A model generated the notes under the pieces. That model saw only the letters and a list, made by a program, of their open reading frames with translations, was not told the origin of the DNA and ran no database searches. The position numbers were made by a program, and so were the translations under genes. Positions 27,436 through 36,253 of a stretch of 64,000 nt of DNA are shown one piece after another. Positions within the stretch are counted from its first letter, which is position 1. Each line of letters begins with the position of its first letter. This stretch comes from Clostridium sp. (GTDB lineage Bacteria > Bacillota > Clostridia > Clostridiales > Clostridiaceae): the NCBI RefSeq assembly GCF_022482905.1, contig NZ_JAKVOI010000001.1, positions 558,001 to 622,000 on the forward strand. The letters are read 5' to 3'.

Positions 27436-29328
27436 ATGAAGGCAAAGAGCGAAAAGATCTTTCACTTTATATTCAACTTTATATTTAACAATGTAGATAT
27501 TATATTATTTAGTGTTCTCATTTTTATTAAATTATTCAAGTATTCTGAGGCTATTTCTCCAGACTATTTGTATAAGGCGGTTATATTGCCTATAATAGCT
27601 TCCATAGCTGTTCTGGTAAGTATTTCCCTGATGTTCAAGGAAAAATCCAGAGTCAGTTTTCTCTATATTTCCAACATAGTAATAAGTTGTATGCTTATTG
27701 CAGATATTATGTATTATAGATATTTCAAGGATATAACAACATTGTCTGCAGTGAGAAATGCCAAGCTGCTTGTTGGTGTATCGGACAGTGTAACCAATTT
27801 ATTCAATTTTAAAGACATGTTTTATATACTGGATGTTTTTATATTGGTTCCATTTGAGAGAATCTATAAAAGGGTAAAGCAAAATTCCCTTACCTTTCCA
27901 AAGAGAATGTTAAGCTTTATAATTGTATTTGCAATTGGGATAGGTGTCAATGCAAAAGTACTGTATGGGGTTTCAAAAAGCCAGCCTACGCTATTGACTG
28001 CAATGAGCAATAGAATCTATCTTACTAAAATGATAGGAAATATAGACTTTCATATAGTGGATGCATATAACTTCATAAGTACAAATATAAAAAATTCTAA
28101 AAAACTTCCACTGGAAAGGCAGAATGAAATAAAGAGTTATTTTGAAAATAATAGTAAAATTAATGGACAGGCTACTGTAATAAAGGGAAAATACGAGGGA
28201 AAAAATTTAATAGTAATACAGGTGGAGGCACTGCAGGAATTTGTAATAAACAAGAAGGTAAATGGACAGGAAATAACTCCAAATTTGAATAGATGGATTA
28301 AAAAAAGCATGTATTTTAACAATTATTATTATCAGGTAGCAGGAGGTACTACTTCGGATGCCGAATTTATGTCAAACAATTCATTGTATCCTGCACAATC
28401 AGGAGCAGCCTACTATACTTACAGCGGCAATACCTATGATTCCCTGGGGGTTGCTTTAAAAAACAAAGGATACTATACTGCTGCATTTCATGGGAATACT
28501 GAAGGATTCTGGAACAGAAATGTAATGTACAAGGCTGAGGGATTTGACGATTTTTATGGAGAACACAGCTTCAATGTAGATGAAATAATAGGCCTGGGAC
28601 TTAGTGATGAATCATTTTTAAAGCAGTCTCTTGACAAGATGAAAAAATTAAAACAGCCATATTATTCTTTTCTGGTAACCCTTACAAGCCATTTCCCGTA
28701 TGATGCAGGAGAAAAATATGGTGACTTTGATGTAGGAGAGTATAAGGGTACTTTTATTGGAGATTATTTGAGGGCTATACACTATACTGATGCTCAACTG
28801 GGAAGGTATTTAGATGCTCTTGAAAAGGATGGTATACTTAAAAATTCAGTTTTGGCCATGTATGGAGATCATTTTGCAATACCAAAGGACAAAATTGACC
28901 AATTGTATAAATTTGAAAATGTAAGCAATCAAAATGATTATAGCTGGTTCATGTATCAGAAGGTTCCGCTTATAATGCATTTCCCTGATGGAAGCAATAC
29001 TGGTGTTGTGAATCACAACTATACATGCCAAATGGATTTGTATCCTACTTTGGCAAATCTGCTTAATATTGAGAATAAATATATGCTTGGGAAGGATATG
29101 CTTAACAGCAAAAGTGGAAAAGTCGTATTCAGAAATGGTTCCTTTATAGATGGTAAAAATTTATATGTATCCTGGTCAAACAGTTACTATGATCTTGCTA
29201 CGGGAAAGCCTGTTCAGGAAACTGCAGAGTTGAGGAAGGAAAAAGATAAATATACTAAGGAACTTCAGTATTCGGATGATTTTTTAAATCATAACTTATT
29301 GAAAACTTTTATGAATGAAGACAAATAA
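27436..29328 (+). CDS. ltaS: Lipoteichoic acid synthase-family sulfatase-fold enzyme
   Basis: Membrane enzyme (630 residues) of the LtaS family, which adds glycerol-phosphate from phosphatidylglycerol to lipoteichoic acid on the outer face. Five N-terminal membrane helices (to about residue 170) precede a sulfatase-fold domain. The nucleophile is Thr306 in GGTTSDAEFMSNNSLYP. Metal and substrate residues lie in AAFHGNTEGFWNRN and AMYGDHFAIP. SD GAGGGAAGAGG lies upstream. It is alone in its operon, with a terminator after it. Assignment as LtaS rather than a paralogue (YfnI/YqgS type) is by family only. Confidence 0.88.
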   Translation: MKAKSEKIFHFIFNFIFNNVDIILFSVLIFIKLFKYSEAISPDYLYKAVILPIIASIAVLVSISLMFKEKSRVSFLYISNIVISCMLIADIMYYRYFKDITTLSAVRNAKLLVGVSDSVTNLFNFKDMFYILDVFILVPFERIYKRVKQNSLTFPKRMLSFIIVFAIGIGVNAKVLYGVSKSQPTLLTAMSNRIYLTKMIGNIDFHIVDAYNFISTNIKNSKKLPLERQNEIKSYFENNSKINGQATVIKGKYEGKNLIVIQVEALQEFVINKKVNGQEITPNLNRWIKKSMYFNNYYYQVAGGTTSDAEFMSNNSLYPAQSGAAYYTYSGNTYDSLGVALKNKGYYTAAFHGNTEGFWNRNVMYKAEGFDDFYGEHSFNVDEIIGLGLSDESFLKQSLDKMKKLKQPYYSFLVTLTSHFPYDAGEKYGDFDVGEYKGTFIGDYLRAIHYTDAQLGRYLDALEKDGILKNSVLAMYGDHFAIPKDKIDQLYKFENVSNQNDYSWFMYQKVPLIMHFPDGSNTGVVNHNYTCQMDLYPTLANLLNIENKYMLGKDMLNSKSGKVVFRNGSFIDGKNLYVSWSNSYYDLATGKPVQETAELRKEKDKYTKELQYSDDFLNHNLLKTFMNEDK

Positions 29329-29329
29329 T

Positions 29330-29373
29330 AAACAACTAGCTTGGACATGAGTTTATGTTCAAGTTAGTTGTTT
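29330..29373. terminator. Terminator between ltaS and the convergent small gene
   Basis: A 19-bp stem starting AAACAACTAGCTTG and closing with CAAGTTAGTTGTTT, T-rich on both sides, so likely used from both directions. Confidence 0.85.
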
Positions 29374-29395
29374 ATTTAGCTGTTCAGATGAATTC

Positions 29396-29800
29396 TTATA
29401 AAAACCACCAGAGCCAGAAAGGAAAACCACCAGGATAATAGTAAGGGTAATCGTATCTTCTCCTTCTTCTGCGTCGTCTTCTGGATCTTGTCATGTTGTC
29501 AGGATCATAGTCTTCATCATCATTTTCGCTGTCTGAGTAAGCACTATTGTATATTGTATCATTGTCTTTTTGTGGATAATATTGATTTGGCGCTGGCATC
29601 ATTTCGGGAATACCGGGCACTATTCCGTAAGGCATCATCCCATAGGGAATCATTCCACATGGCATAGGCATATTATTATAATAGTCTTCGTTATCAATGC
29701 AACTAGAATCATAACATCCAGTGCTGCAGCTGGAATCATCGTTTATGTCGATTATTTGACCTTTGTCCTCATAGTCATTTTCTTGATCTTTAAACTTCAT
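29396..29800 (-). CDS. Low-complexity acidic/arginine-tract protein
   Basis: Unrecognised 134-residue protein in three compositional blocks. First is an acidic, cysteine-containing N-terminus (DINDDSSCSTGCYDSSCIDN). Next is a Met/Pro/Gly/Tyr-rich middle with short repeats (MIPYGMMPYGIVPGIPEMMP). Last is a run of nine arginines followed by an aromatic tail (YDYPYYYPGGFPFWLWWFL). The composition recalls spore-coat or surface proteins, but this is only resemblance. The start is the second ATG (29800), 6 nt after GGAGG; the first (29806) abuts that SD. Confidence 0.7.
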   Translation of the reverse strand: MKFKDQENDYEDKGQIIDINDDSSCSTGCYDSSCIDNEDYYNNMPMPCGMIPYGMMPYGIVPGIPEMMPAPNQYYPQKDNDTIYNSAYSDSENDDEDYDPDNMTRSRRRRRRRRRYDYPYYYPGGFPFWLWWFL

Positions 29801-29872
29801 ATTCATCCTCCATACAATTGACTATAATATTAAAGTATGTAACCGGACATATAATTGTTACAAATTTATAAG

Positions 29873-30892
29873 TTAATCATGTATTTTTACATTTAAAAGA
29901 TCAAGTATAAACATGAATAAAGGTATTCCAATGAGGAGACCCCATACTCCAAGTATGTGTTCTGAAACTATCAATATTATAAAAGTAAAAAATATCGGTA
30001 TTTTTACTTTTGATGACATGAGCTTTGGATTCAGTATATAGCTTTCTATACAGTGTATTATGGCTACCATGATGAGTACATATACAACTTTGGTCAATCC
30101 ACCTATATTAAAGGCTATGAGAGACAGCGGAACAAGTGATATTATAACTCCGGCTACAGGTATGAGGCTGAGTACGAATATCATGAATCCAAGGGTTAAA
30201 AGCTGTGGAAAGTCTAATATGGACAGCATTATCACTGATAAAATTGTGTTTACAAAAGCTATTACTAATTGAGCCTGAACTACCTTACCGAAAGAATTCA
30301 AAAAATTTTTTCCAAAGAAAACAAGGTATTTATATAATCCGGATATCTTGCTATGTTCGAATTTTTTTGTAAATTCAGCCAGTGTCCTTTTTTCCAGAAG
30401 GAAAAACATACTCAACATAATTGATATGAATATGTTGATACTCCATTTCCCGATATCTGATACCAATTGTATGGATGCATTAAAACCGGACTTTATGTAA
30501 CTTTTAATATCTATTTGACCTAACATGTCTACCAAATATTTTTGAATTATGTCTGAACTGTCATTATCAGTGAACTGAAGCTCGGAAAAATAGCTTACAA
30601 GTGATTTCGTCTGATTTATGAGCTGAGGAATATATTTTACTATTATAAATATGATAGATGAAAATAATGCAGCATACAGTATTGATGTAATTAAATTCTC
30701 AATGGCAGGAGTTACTTTTTTAAATCCTCTTAATATAAATGATTGAAGACTGTTCATTATGTAGGAAAATAAAAAAGTAAGCAGAAATAAATTTAATAGA
30801 GACTGAAATGTATAGAAAAATAATATTATGGCTACAAATAGAAGTGCTCTCTTTGTAGATTCTTTTGAAAAAAAATCTGTAAAAAAGTTCAT
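29873..30892 (-). CDS. AI-2E family transporter
   Basis: Membrane protein of about 339 residues, with an N-terminal helix pair (RALLFVAIILFFYTFQSLLNLFLLTFLFSYIM), a central cytoplasmic or extracellular segment, and the C-terminal helix set (LVIAFVNTILSVIMLSILDFPQ, VLSLIPVAGVIISLVPL, LGVWGLLIGIPLFMFILDLL) typical of the UPF0118/AI-2E exporter family. Members export autoinducer-like compounds or act as Na+/H+ antiporters, so the name is loose. ATG 30892 follows GAGGGGAG; an in-frame TTG at 30907 overlaps that SD. Confidence 0.88.
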   Translation of the reverse strand: MNFFTDFFSKESTKRALLFVAIILFFYTFQSLLNLFLLTFLFSYIMNSLQSFILRGFKKVTPAIENLITSILYAALFSSIIFIIVKYIPQLINQTKSLVSYFSELQFTDNDSSDIIQKYLVDMLGQIDIKSYIKSGFNASIQLVSDIGKWSINIFISIMLSMFFLLEKRTLAEFTKKFEHSKISGLYKYLVFFGKNFLNSFGKVVQAQLVIAFVNTILSVIMLSILDFPQLLTLGFMIFVLSLIPVAGVIISLVPLSLIAFNIGGLTKVVYVLIMVAIIHCIESYILNPKLMSSKVKIPIFFTFIILIVSEHILGVWGLLIGIPLFMFILDLLNVKIHD

Positions 30893-31025
30893 ATTAGCTC
30901 CCCTCAATAATAATATTTTATATTTCTAAAAAACATTATAATGATTAAATGGCTACAATTTCAATACATATTGGATAAAAAAGTGTCCAATAATAAAAAA
31001 ATAATGAATTTCATACAATAAAATG

Positions 31026-31054
31026 TTGACATAAGAACATATGTTCGTTATAAT
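31026..31054 (+). promoter_or_regulatory. Consensus sigma-A promoter with an embedded LexA (SOS) box
   Basis: TTGACA (31026-31031), exactly 17 nt, TATAAT (31049-31054). The spacer contains GAACATATGTTC (31035-31046), which is the Gram-positive LexA box CGAAC-N4-GTTCG type, with the final G present at 31047. LexA binding here would block the promoter, so the downstream gene should be induced by DNA damage. Confidence 0.82.
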
Positions 31055-31151
31055 TAGATAACAAATTAATTTCGGGTAATATTTCTGTAAGGTTTCATAT
31101 ATATTATTATATAGTTTCATCTATTAAATCTAATAATGGAGGTTTTGTCAA

Positions 31152-31412
31152 ATGAGGGGATATAATCTTTTTGTAAGCATAAATTATAATGACGGCAGCA
31201 GAATTGTGTCTAAAAATAGCCTTAAAGTAAATAATGCAAATGTAAATTCAGGAAAATACATAGTGGGCAGTGGGATCATAAATAAGAGAAGAGGCAGTAT
31301 AATATATACAGCGAAAACCATGAATGAAGTAAAACAGGTCACTGAAAATACAGGGCTTTCTAAAAATATACCAATAAAATACAAAATAGCTTTTATACCA
31401 AAGGAGTTATAG
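31152..31412 (+). CDS. Orphan small protein, predicted SOS-induced
   Basis: An 86-residue basic protein I do not recognise. It has no clear membrane helix or cysteine pair. The sequence is rich in Asn, Lys and Ser (GSRIVSKNSLKVNNANVNSGKY, GSGIINKRRGSIIYTAKTMNEV). SD GGAGG is 10 nt before ATG 31152. The gene lies about 100 nt after a consensus promoter with a LexA box, so it may act in the DNA-damage response, for example as a division inhibitor like YneA. It lacks the LysM domain of YneA, so function is open. Confidence 0.7.
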   Translation: MRGYNLFVSINYNDGSRIVSKNSLKVNNANVNSGKYIVGSGIINKRRGSIIYTAKTMNEVKQVTENTGLSKNIPIKYKIAFIPKEL

Positions 31413-31478
31413 TTTGATATGCTGTTGATGATTTATGTCAATGGCTTTTTTTATAAATTTATATAAATTGATGAACTG

Positions 31479-31507
31479 TTGACTTATAGACACATATAGT
31501 GTACTAT
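31479..31507 (+). promoter_or_regulatory. Candidate promoter of the GntR-ABC operon
   Basis: TTGACT (31479-31484), 17-nt spacer, TACTAT (31502-31507). The -10 region overlaps the GntR-type inverted repeat described separately. Confidence 0.5.
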
Positions 31508-31529
31508 GTATATAGATCACTATATGTGT
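31490..31529. promoter_or_regulatory. 12-bp inverted repeat, probable YtrA-type GntR operator
   Basis: ACACATATAGTG (31490-31501) and its exact reverse complement CACTATATGTGT (31518-31529), 16 nt apart, overlap the candidate -10. The position is right for autorepression by the GntR protein encoded 25 nt downstream. Confidence 0.7.
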
Positions 31530-31553
31530 AAAAAGCTATAATGGAGGTGCAGT

Positions 31554-31940
31554 ATGAAAACTGAATTTGATCCTAATATACCTATATACAAGCAGATAAT
31601 GGATGGAGTTAAAAGAAGTATAGTATCTGCTGAAGTAAAGCCAGGTGACAAGCTCCTATCTATAAGGGAGATGTCTGAAAAACTTAAAGTTAATCCGAAT
31701 ACTATTCAAAGAGCTTATCAGGAGTTAGAAAGACTGGGTATTACATATACTCAGAGGGGAATGGGAAATTTTGTTAAAGAGGATGTGGGTATGGTGAAAA
31801 GATTGAAAGAAGAAATGGCAGAAAAAATAATAGAAAGGTTTATAGATGGAATGAGAAATATAGGATTTACAAATTCGGAAATAGTTAGTATAGTCAAGGA
31901 CAAGATTGAAAATGAAAATACTGAAGAGGAGGGCAAATAG
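31554..31940 (+). CDS. GntR-family (YtrA subfamily) transcriptional regulator
   Basis: Repressor-type regulator of 128 residues. The N-terminal winged helix is typical of GntR (PIYKQIMDGVKRSIVSAEVKPGDKL, NPNTIQRAYQELERLGITYTQRGMGNFV). It carries only a short C-terminal dimerising helix, as in the YtrA subfamily that controls ABC exporters. It is the first gene of a three-gene operon with an ATPase and a permease, with zero-spacing to the next gene. The palindrome upstream is the likely binding site. Cell-wall antibiotics are common inducers of this subfamily. Confidence 0.92.
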   Translation: MKTEFDPNIPIYKQIMDGVKRSIVSAEVKPGDKLLSIREMSEKLKVNPNTIQRAYQELERLGITYTQRGMGNFVKEDVGMVKRLKEEMAEKIIERFIDGMRNIGFTNSEIVSIVKDKIENENTEEEGK

Positions 31941-32636
31941 ATGGAAACTTTGCTTAAATGCTCAAATTTGAAAAAGATATACTTTAATAAAAAAGCCCTG
32001 GATGGACTGGATATAGAGATAGCAAAAGGAAGGATAGTTGGCCTTCTTGGACCGAATGGAAGTGGAAAGACAACATTTCTTAAAATTGCAGCTGGAATAT
32101 TGAAGCAGAGTTCAGGAGAAATACTTATAGATAATAATAAACCTGGAATTATTACAAAAGCAGAAGTTTCATATCTTCCTGACAAAGATTATCTGTTCAA
32201 ATGGATGAAAATAAAGGATGCCATTAATTTTTTTAATGACATGTATAAGGATTTTGACTATGAAAAAGCCGTAAAGCTTCTTGAATTTATGAATCTTGAT
32301 ATGGATAGCAGAGTGAAGACACTTTCAAAGGGAATGAGTGAAAAACTGTATTTGACTTTGGTTCTCTCAAGAAACGCAAAATTGTATATACTTGATGAAC
32401 CTCTTGGAGGTGTTGATCCTACCACAAGACAAAAAATACTTGATGCCATACTGAATATATATGACAAGGAAAGTTCAATACTCATAACAACACATCTTGT
32501 AAGTGATATAGAAAGATTGTTTAATGATGTTATCTTTATATCGGAAGGAAAAAAAATATTGTCCGGTGATGCCGAAGAACTCAGGTCAGAACGTGGTAAA
32601 TCAATAGATGAAATATACAGGGAGGTATTCAAATAA
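31941..32636 (+). CDS. ABC transporter ATP-binding protein
   Basis: ATPase subunit of 231 residues. Walker A is GPNGSGKTT (about residue 36), the signature TLSKGMSEKLYLTL replaces the usual LSGGQ with a SKGM variant, and Walker B is LYILDEP. The H-loop is ITTHLV. The SKGM form is usual for exporters of this YtrB/EcsA-like type. The start codon directly follows the GntR stop, and the stop overlaps the permease ATG. The product should drive the permease encoded next. Confidence 0.92.
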   Translation: METLLKCSNLKKIYFNKKALDGLDIEIAKGRIVGLLGPNGSGKTTFLKIAAGILKQSSGEILIDNNKPGIITKAEVSYLPDKDYLFKWMKIKDAINFFNDMYKDFDYEKAVKLLEFMNLDMDSRVKTLSKGMSEKLYLTLVLSRNAKLYILDEPLGGVDPTTRQKILDAILNIYDKESSILITTHLVSDIERLFNDVIFISEGKKILSGDAEELRSERGKSIDEIYREVFK

Positions 32637-33415
32637 TGTTTAATCTTGTTAAATATGATGTAAAAAGCTATTATAAGGATTTTATCATAATGATATGTGC
32701 CATGGTACTTCTGAATCTGGCATTGTCAATTAAAATAAACAACTGGGGTCCAGATGCAATACTTGGATTGAGTATGGCAATAAGCTTTGTAGCAGGTATT
32801 GTAGCTATAATATGGAATGTAAGAGTGTTTAGCAGGGACATGTATGAGGATACAGGATATCTCCTGTTTACAACTCCCAAAAGTGGGTATACAATTCTTG
32901 GAAGCAAGGTTATAACATCTATTGTACAGGTACTCGCAGTAGCAGTAGTTTCATTGATTAGTATACTGATCTGGATTAATATATTAAAGGTAACCTCAGG
33001 ATTCGTGTTTGATGTAAGAAGGATATTTGATCTGGTTATAAAAAATTTAAGTGCCAGTTTTATTATATTGTCCATTTTAGGTTCATTTGTAATTTATATG
33101 ATCTTTCTTCTTACGGTATATCTTGCAATAACTTTAAGCAAGGTTGCAATTAAAAATAAAAAGTTTGGTAAAGTAGGAAGCTTTGTTATATTTATAATAC
33201 TGGCAGTGGTTGAGGGAAAATTGCAGGACATTTTAATGAAGTTATTTCCGCAGACATTAAAACTGAGTGTAGTATCTTCAAAGGCTAAAGATCTGTTTAT
33301 AACTTCAAATGATTTTATAGATGTAAATGTATCCCTGGTAATATCCAGTATAGTAATCATGGTTGTTACATTCTGGATTACAGCCTATCTTCTGGAGAAC
33401 AAGCTGGATTTATAA
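32636..33415 (+). CDS. ABC-2 type permease
   Basis: Membrane subunit of 259 residues with six predicted helices (for example DFIIMICAMVLLNLALSI, AISFVAGIVAIIWNVRVF, ITSIVQVLAVAVVSLISILIW, LVISSIVIMVVTFWITAYLL). It is co-translated with the ATP-binding gene. The substrate is unknown; drug or peptide export is the usual guess for YtrA-regulated systems. A terminator hairpin follows directly. Confidence 0.88.
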   Translation: MFNLVKYDVKSYYKDFIIMICAMVLLNLALSIKINNWGPDAILGLSMAISFVAGIVAIIWNVRVFSRDMYEDTGYLLFTTPKSGYTILGSKVITSIVQVLAVAVVSLISILIWINILKVTSGFVFDVRRIFDLVIKNLSASFIILSILGSFVIYMIFLLTVYLAITLSKVAIKNKKFGKVGSFVIFIILAVVEGKLQDILMKLFPQTLKLSVVSSKAKDLFITSNDFIDVNVSLVISSIVIMVVTFWITAYLLENKLDL

Positions 33416-33418
33416 TAT

Positions 33419-33450
33419 AAGAGTGGGGCCATAAAGTCCCACTCTTTGCT
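33419..33450 (+). terminator. Terminator of the GntR-ABC operon
   Basis: AAGAGTGGG (33419-33427) pairs with CCCACTCTT (33438-33446), followed by TGCTTTGATTTT. Confidence 0.85.
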
Positions 33451-33562
33451 TTGATTTTATATATCAATAATGCTATATATCACTATTGATATATAAATGA
33501 AAGATGATATAATTAAATATAATATTTATTAAAATTGTCTGTTAGTTTTGGGAGGAATAGTT

Positions 33563-34414
33563 TTGGAAAAAATAGCTTTGATAACGGATTCAACCAGCGA
33601 TTTGCCGGAGGAGATAGTAAAAAGATATAATATCTACATAATGCATTATAGAATAATATATAAAGACAGAGAATACAGAGACAAGATAGATATAAATCCT
33701 GATTATGTTTACAAGAATTTACACATAGAAATTCCAACATCGTCCATACCGCCTGTAGATGAAATGGAAAATACATTTAGTCTTCTTGAAAAACAAGGAT
33801 ATACCAATGCAATAATTGTAACTTTGTCAAGTGGTTTAACAGGATTTTATAATGGAATAAAGCTTGTAAGTGGAAATCATCCAAATATAAAAACTCATAT
33901 AGTTGATTCCAAGTCCATATCCGTTGGAGAGGGTATTATAATTATGGAATGTGCGAAGTTAATAGAAAAAGGAATGAATTTTGATGATATAGTAAAAAGC
34001 ATTCCATCCATAAAGAAGAGGATAAATTTGTTTTTTATAGTCGGTACCCTGGAATATTTAAAGAAAGGAGGAAGAATTGGAAAAGTTGCTGGAACTATAG
34101 GTGAACTTTTAAATATAAAGCCTATTATATCCGTGGACAGTAGTGATGGAAAATATTATACATATGATAAAGTAAGAGGAAGAAAGAAGTCTCTAAACAG
34201 AATGATAGAAATAGCATATAAAATTTTGAATATGAAAAAATGCAACTTATATGTCGTGCATGGGTTTGCACTTGAGGAAGCACGAAATGTATTTGAAAGA
34301 GTGAAGAGACACTCCAATATAATTTCATCAAAGTTTTGCGGCTCTATAAGCCCGGTGGCGGGAGCCCACAGTGGACCTGGTCTTGTCGGAATGCTGCTTT
34401 TTGAAGAAGAATAA
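33563..34414 (+). CDS. DegV-family fatty-acid-binding protein
   Basis: About 283 residues with the DegV fold: ITDSTSDLPEEI at the start, TSSIPPVDEM, VTLSSGLTGFYNG, IVDSKSISVGEG, VGTLEYLKKGGRIGK and IKPIISVDSSDGKYYTYDKVRGRKKS. DegV/FakB proteins bind a fatty acid and present it to the kinase FakA, feeding exogenous fatty acids into phospholipid synthesis. FakA is not in the window. The start is TTG 33563, set by GGGAGGA at 33550-33555. A PadR regulator gene follows 6 nt later. Confidence 0.9.
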   Translation: MEKIALITDSTSDLPEEIVKRYNIYIMHYRIIYKDREYRDKIDINPDYVYKNLHIEIPTSSIPPVDEMENTFSLLEKQGYTNAIIVTLSSGLTGFYNGIKLVSGNHPNIKTHIVDSKSISVGEGIIIMECAKLIEKGMNFDDIVKSIPSIKKRINLFFIVGTLEYLKKGGRIGKVAGTIGELLNIKPIISVDSSDGKYYTYDKVRGRKKSLNRMIEIAYKILNMKKCNLYVVHGFALEEARNVFERVKRHSNIISSKFCGSISPVAGAHSGPGLVGMLLFEEE

Positions 34415-34420
34415 TTTGCA

Positions 34421-34879
34421 ATGGATAGGCCTAAATTTACTAAAAGTACCAAAGAACAGGAGAAGATGTTGTACAGGGAGTACAAAAAAAAGCTGGAGAA
34501 TCTAAAAAAAATAAAAAAAGAGCGTGAATCAGTAGGTCAGGTATTTACAAAAGGGCTTCTTCCTTTGTATGTTATGTACATTTTAAGTCTGGGACCAACC
34601 AATGGAAACGAAGTATCACATAAAATCGGGGAAAGAACGGATGGAAGGTGGATTCCAAGTACAGGTGGAATTTATCCGATTTTAAAAAAACTTGAGAAAA
34701 ATAATATGGTGGAAGGCAGATGGGATGATTCAAATAAAAAAATGCAGAAGATATATTATTTGACGGATATAGGAAATGCAGAACTTGAGCATAGAAAATA
34801 TCTTTTGAAAAACAAGATAGAGGAGGCACTTGAGGTATTTGAAATAGTATATAGGGATTTGTATGGAGAAGGAGATTGA
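34421..34879 (+). CDS. PadR-family transcriptional regulator
   Basis: Regulator of 152 residues. A lysine/glutamate-rich N-terminal extension (about 40 residues, probable helix) precedes the PadR winged helix (LPLYVMYILSLGPTNGNEVSHKIGERT, PSTGGIYPILKKLEKNNMVEGRW, KIYYLTDIGNAELEHRK). It is co-transcribed with the DegV gene. Target unknown. The stop codon sits inside a terminator stem shared with the convergent TerC gene. Confidence 0.88.
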   Translation: MDRPKFTKSTKEQEKMLYREYKKKLENLKKIKKERESVGQVFTKGLLPLYVMYILSLGPTNGNEVSHKIGERTDGRWIPSTGGIYPILKKLEKNNMVEGRWDDSNKKMQKIYYLTDIGNAELEHRKYLLKNKIEEALEVFEIVYRDLYGEGD

Positions 34880-34914
34880 TGTATGTTTTAAAAATCATGC
34901 ATCAATCTCCTTCT
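34867..34914. terminator. Bidirectional terminator overlapping two stop codons
   Basis: A perfect 15-bp stem (34867-34881 with 34900-34914). It includes the stop of the PadR gene on one strand and the last codons of the TerC gene on the other. Confidence 0.85.
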
Positions 34915-35653
34915 AATTTACTTTTCTTTTTTTCTCTTTTTGTTTTTCATATTCTCTGTATTCTTTAAATGAGTAGTTTCTTGATCTATTTATGCTATAG
35001 ATTCCATAAGCTATAGTCAATATGGCGGCACCATAACTTATTATATTTACCATAGTGGATGACAAGAGATTTTTAGTCAGGTTGTCCTCAAAAACCAGTT
35101 TGAAAGATGTATGTGCAAGCACGGCAGCACCTATATAGGTAACTATTGGATATCGCTTCATTAGAGTGGCTACAAACTGACTGCCGAAAAATATAATAGG
35201 TATATTCAGAATCAGACCAAATATTATAAGTATGGTATTCCCGTCTGCAACGCTGGCTATTGCAAGGACATTATCCAGGCTCATGGTTGCATCCGCAGCT
35301 ACTATGCTGAGAATTGCGCCCATAAATTTATTCGAAGAGTTTATATGTATATCATTATTGTCACCATTTTTTTGTTCGGGTTTTATAAAATTAAAAGTGA
35401 TATATATTAATATAATTCCCCCTATAAGTCTTATGGGAAGCCATTCTATTACCAAAATGTAAGTTATCAGGCAGGCAAATATTATCCTTAAAACTACAGC
35501 AGCAATAACTCCAATCAGGGAGGCTGCTTTTGCATGCTTTTTTGGTAGATTTCTGGTGGCAAGTGCAATAACACCTATGTTGTCACCACTTAATACTATA
35601 TCCAGAAGAGTAATTTGCAGAACACTTACTGCAAAAGCGGTTAGATTTTCCAT
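34913..35653 (-). CDS. TerC-family integral membrane protein (YjbE-type)
   Basis: 246 residues with about seven helices. The TerC acidic membrane motifs are visible: DIVLSGDNIGVIALATRNLP near the N-terminus and VAADATMSLDNVLAIASVADGN in the middle. Relatives such as MeeF/MeeY export manganese, supporting a metal export role, though the name TerC comes from tellurium resistance. No yybP-ykoY manganese riboswitch is recognisable upstream. The C-terminal tail is strongly charged (REYEKQKEKKRKVN). Confidence 0.87.
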   Translation of the reverse strand: MENLTAFAVSVLQITLLDIVLSGDNIGVIALATRNLPKKHAKAASLIGVIAAVVLRIIFACLITYILVIEWLPIRLIGGIILIYITFNFIKPEQKNGDNNDIHINSSNKFMGAILSIVAADATMSLDNVLAIASVADGNTILIIFGLILNIPIIFFGSQFVATLMKRYPIVTYIGAAVLAHTSFKLVFEDNLTKNLLSSTMVNIISYGAAILTIAYGIYSINRSRNYSFKEYREYEKQKEKKRKVN

Positions 35654-35944
35654 ATTTTTAGCTCCTTATTAATTAGTCTTTGATTGTATATTCAACAACT
35701 ATTAATATTTTATCATAAATTTACAAGAATATAAAGCGGGTAATCTTATAATATAGTTACAATACATGCTATATAAGTTTTTAAACACCACATAGCTTTA
35801 TTAAACTTTTGATATTACTAATTTATGTATACTTTATTTTCAATATATTTATAACTAGTTTTTATTTTAGTTCATACATGTACACTTTTAGTATGAATTG
35901 TGCTAAAATAATTCTAAAATAAATTATTTCGGAGTTGTTTTTAA

Positions 35945-36250
35945 ATGAGTTTGGAAGTTAAAGCTACTGAAGATACAAAATCCAAAATCAAGTTGGAGAA
36001 ACCTAGATTATACAAAGTTGTTATATATAATGATGATTATACTACCATGAATTTTGTAATTGAAGTTTTGATGAAGATATTTATGAAACAGCTGGAAGAG
36101 GCTACTAGGATAATGTATGATGTACATAAACGGGGGATTGGAATTGCAGGAATCTACTGCTATGATATAGCTCAAACGAAAATGATTCAGGCTATGGATA
36201 TGGCAAAAAACAGTGGATTTCCACTGAAATTTAGTATGGAAGAGGAATAG
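35945..36250 (+). CDS. clpS: ATP-dependent Clp protease adaptor ClpS
   Basis: Adaptor that delivers N-degron substrates to ClpA. 101 residues. The core is YKVVIYNDDYTTMNFVIEVLMKIF (substrate pocket Asn-Asp-Asp), followed by A-T-R-I-M-Y-D-V-H-K-R-G and the C-terminal KNSGFPLKFSMEEE, all typical of ClpS. It lies 3 nt before clpA, so the two are translated together. SD CGGAG precedes ATG 35945. Confidence 0.95.
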   Translation: MSLEVKATEDTKSKIKLEKPRLYKVVIYNDDYTTMNFVIEVLMKIFMKQLEEATRIMYDVHKRGIGIAGIYCYDIAQTKMIQAMDMAKNSGFPLKFSMEEE

Positions 36251-36253
36251 CTT

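Noticed and set aside
35654-35944. yybP-ykoY manganese riboswitch upstream of the TerC gene
   Set aside because: None of the conserved riboswitch core segments could be found on the minus strand.
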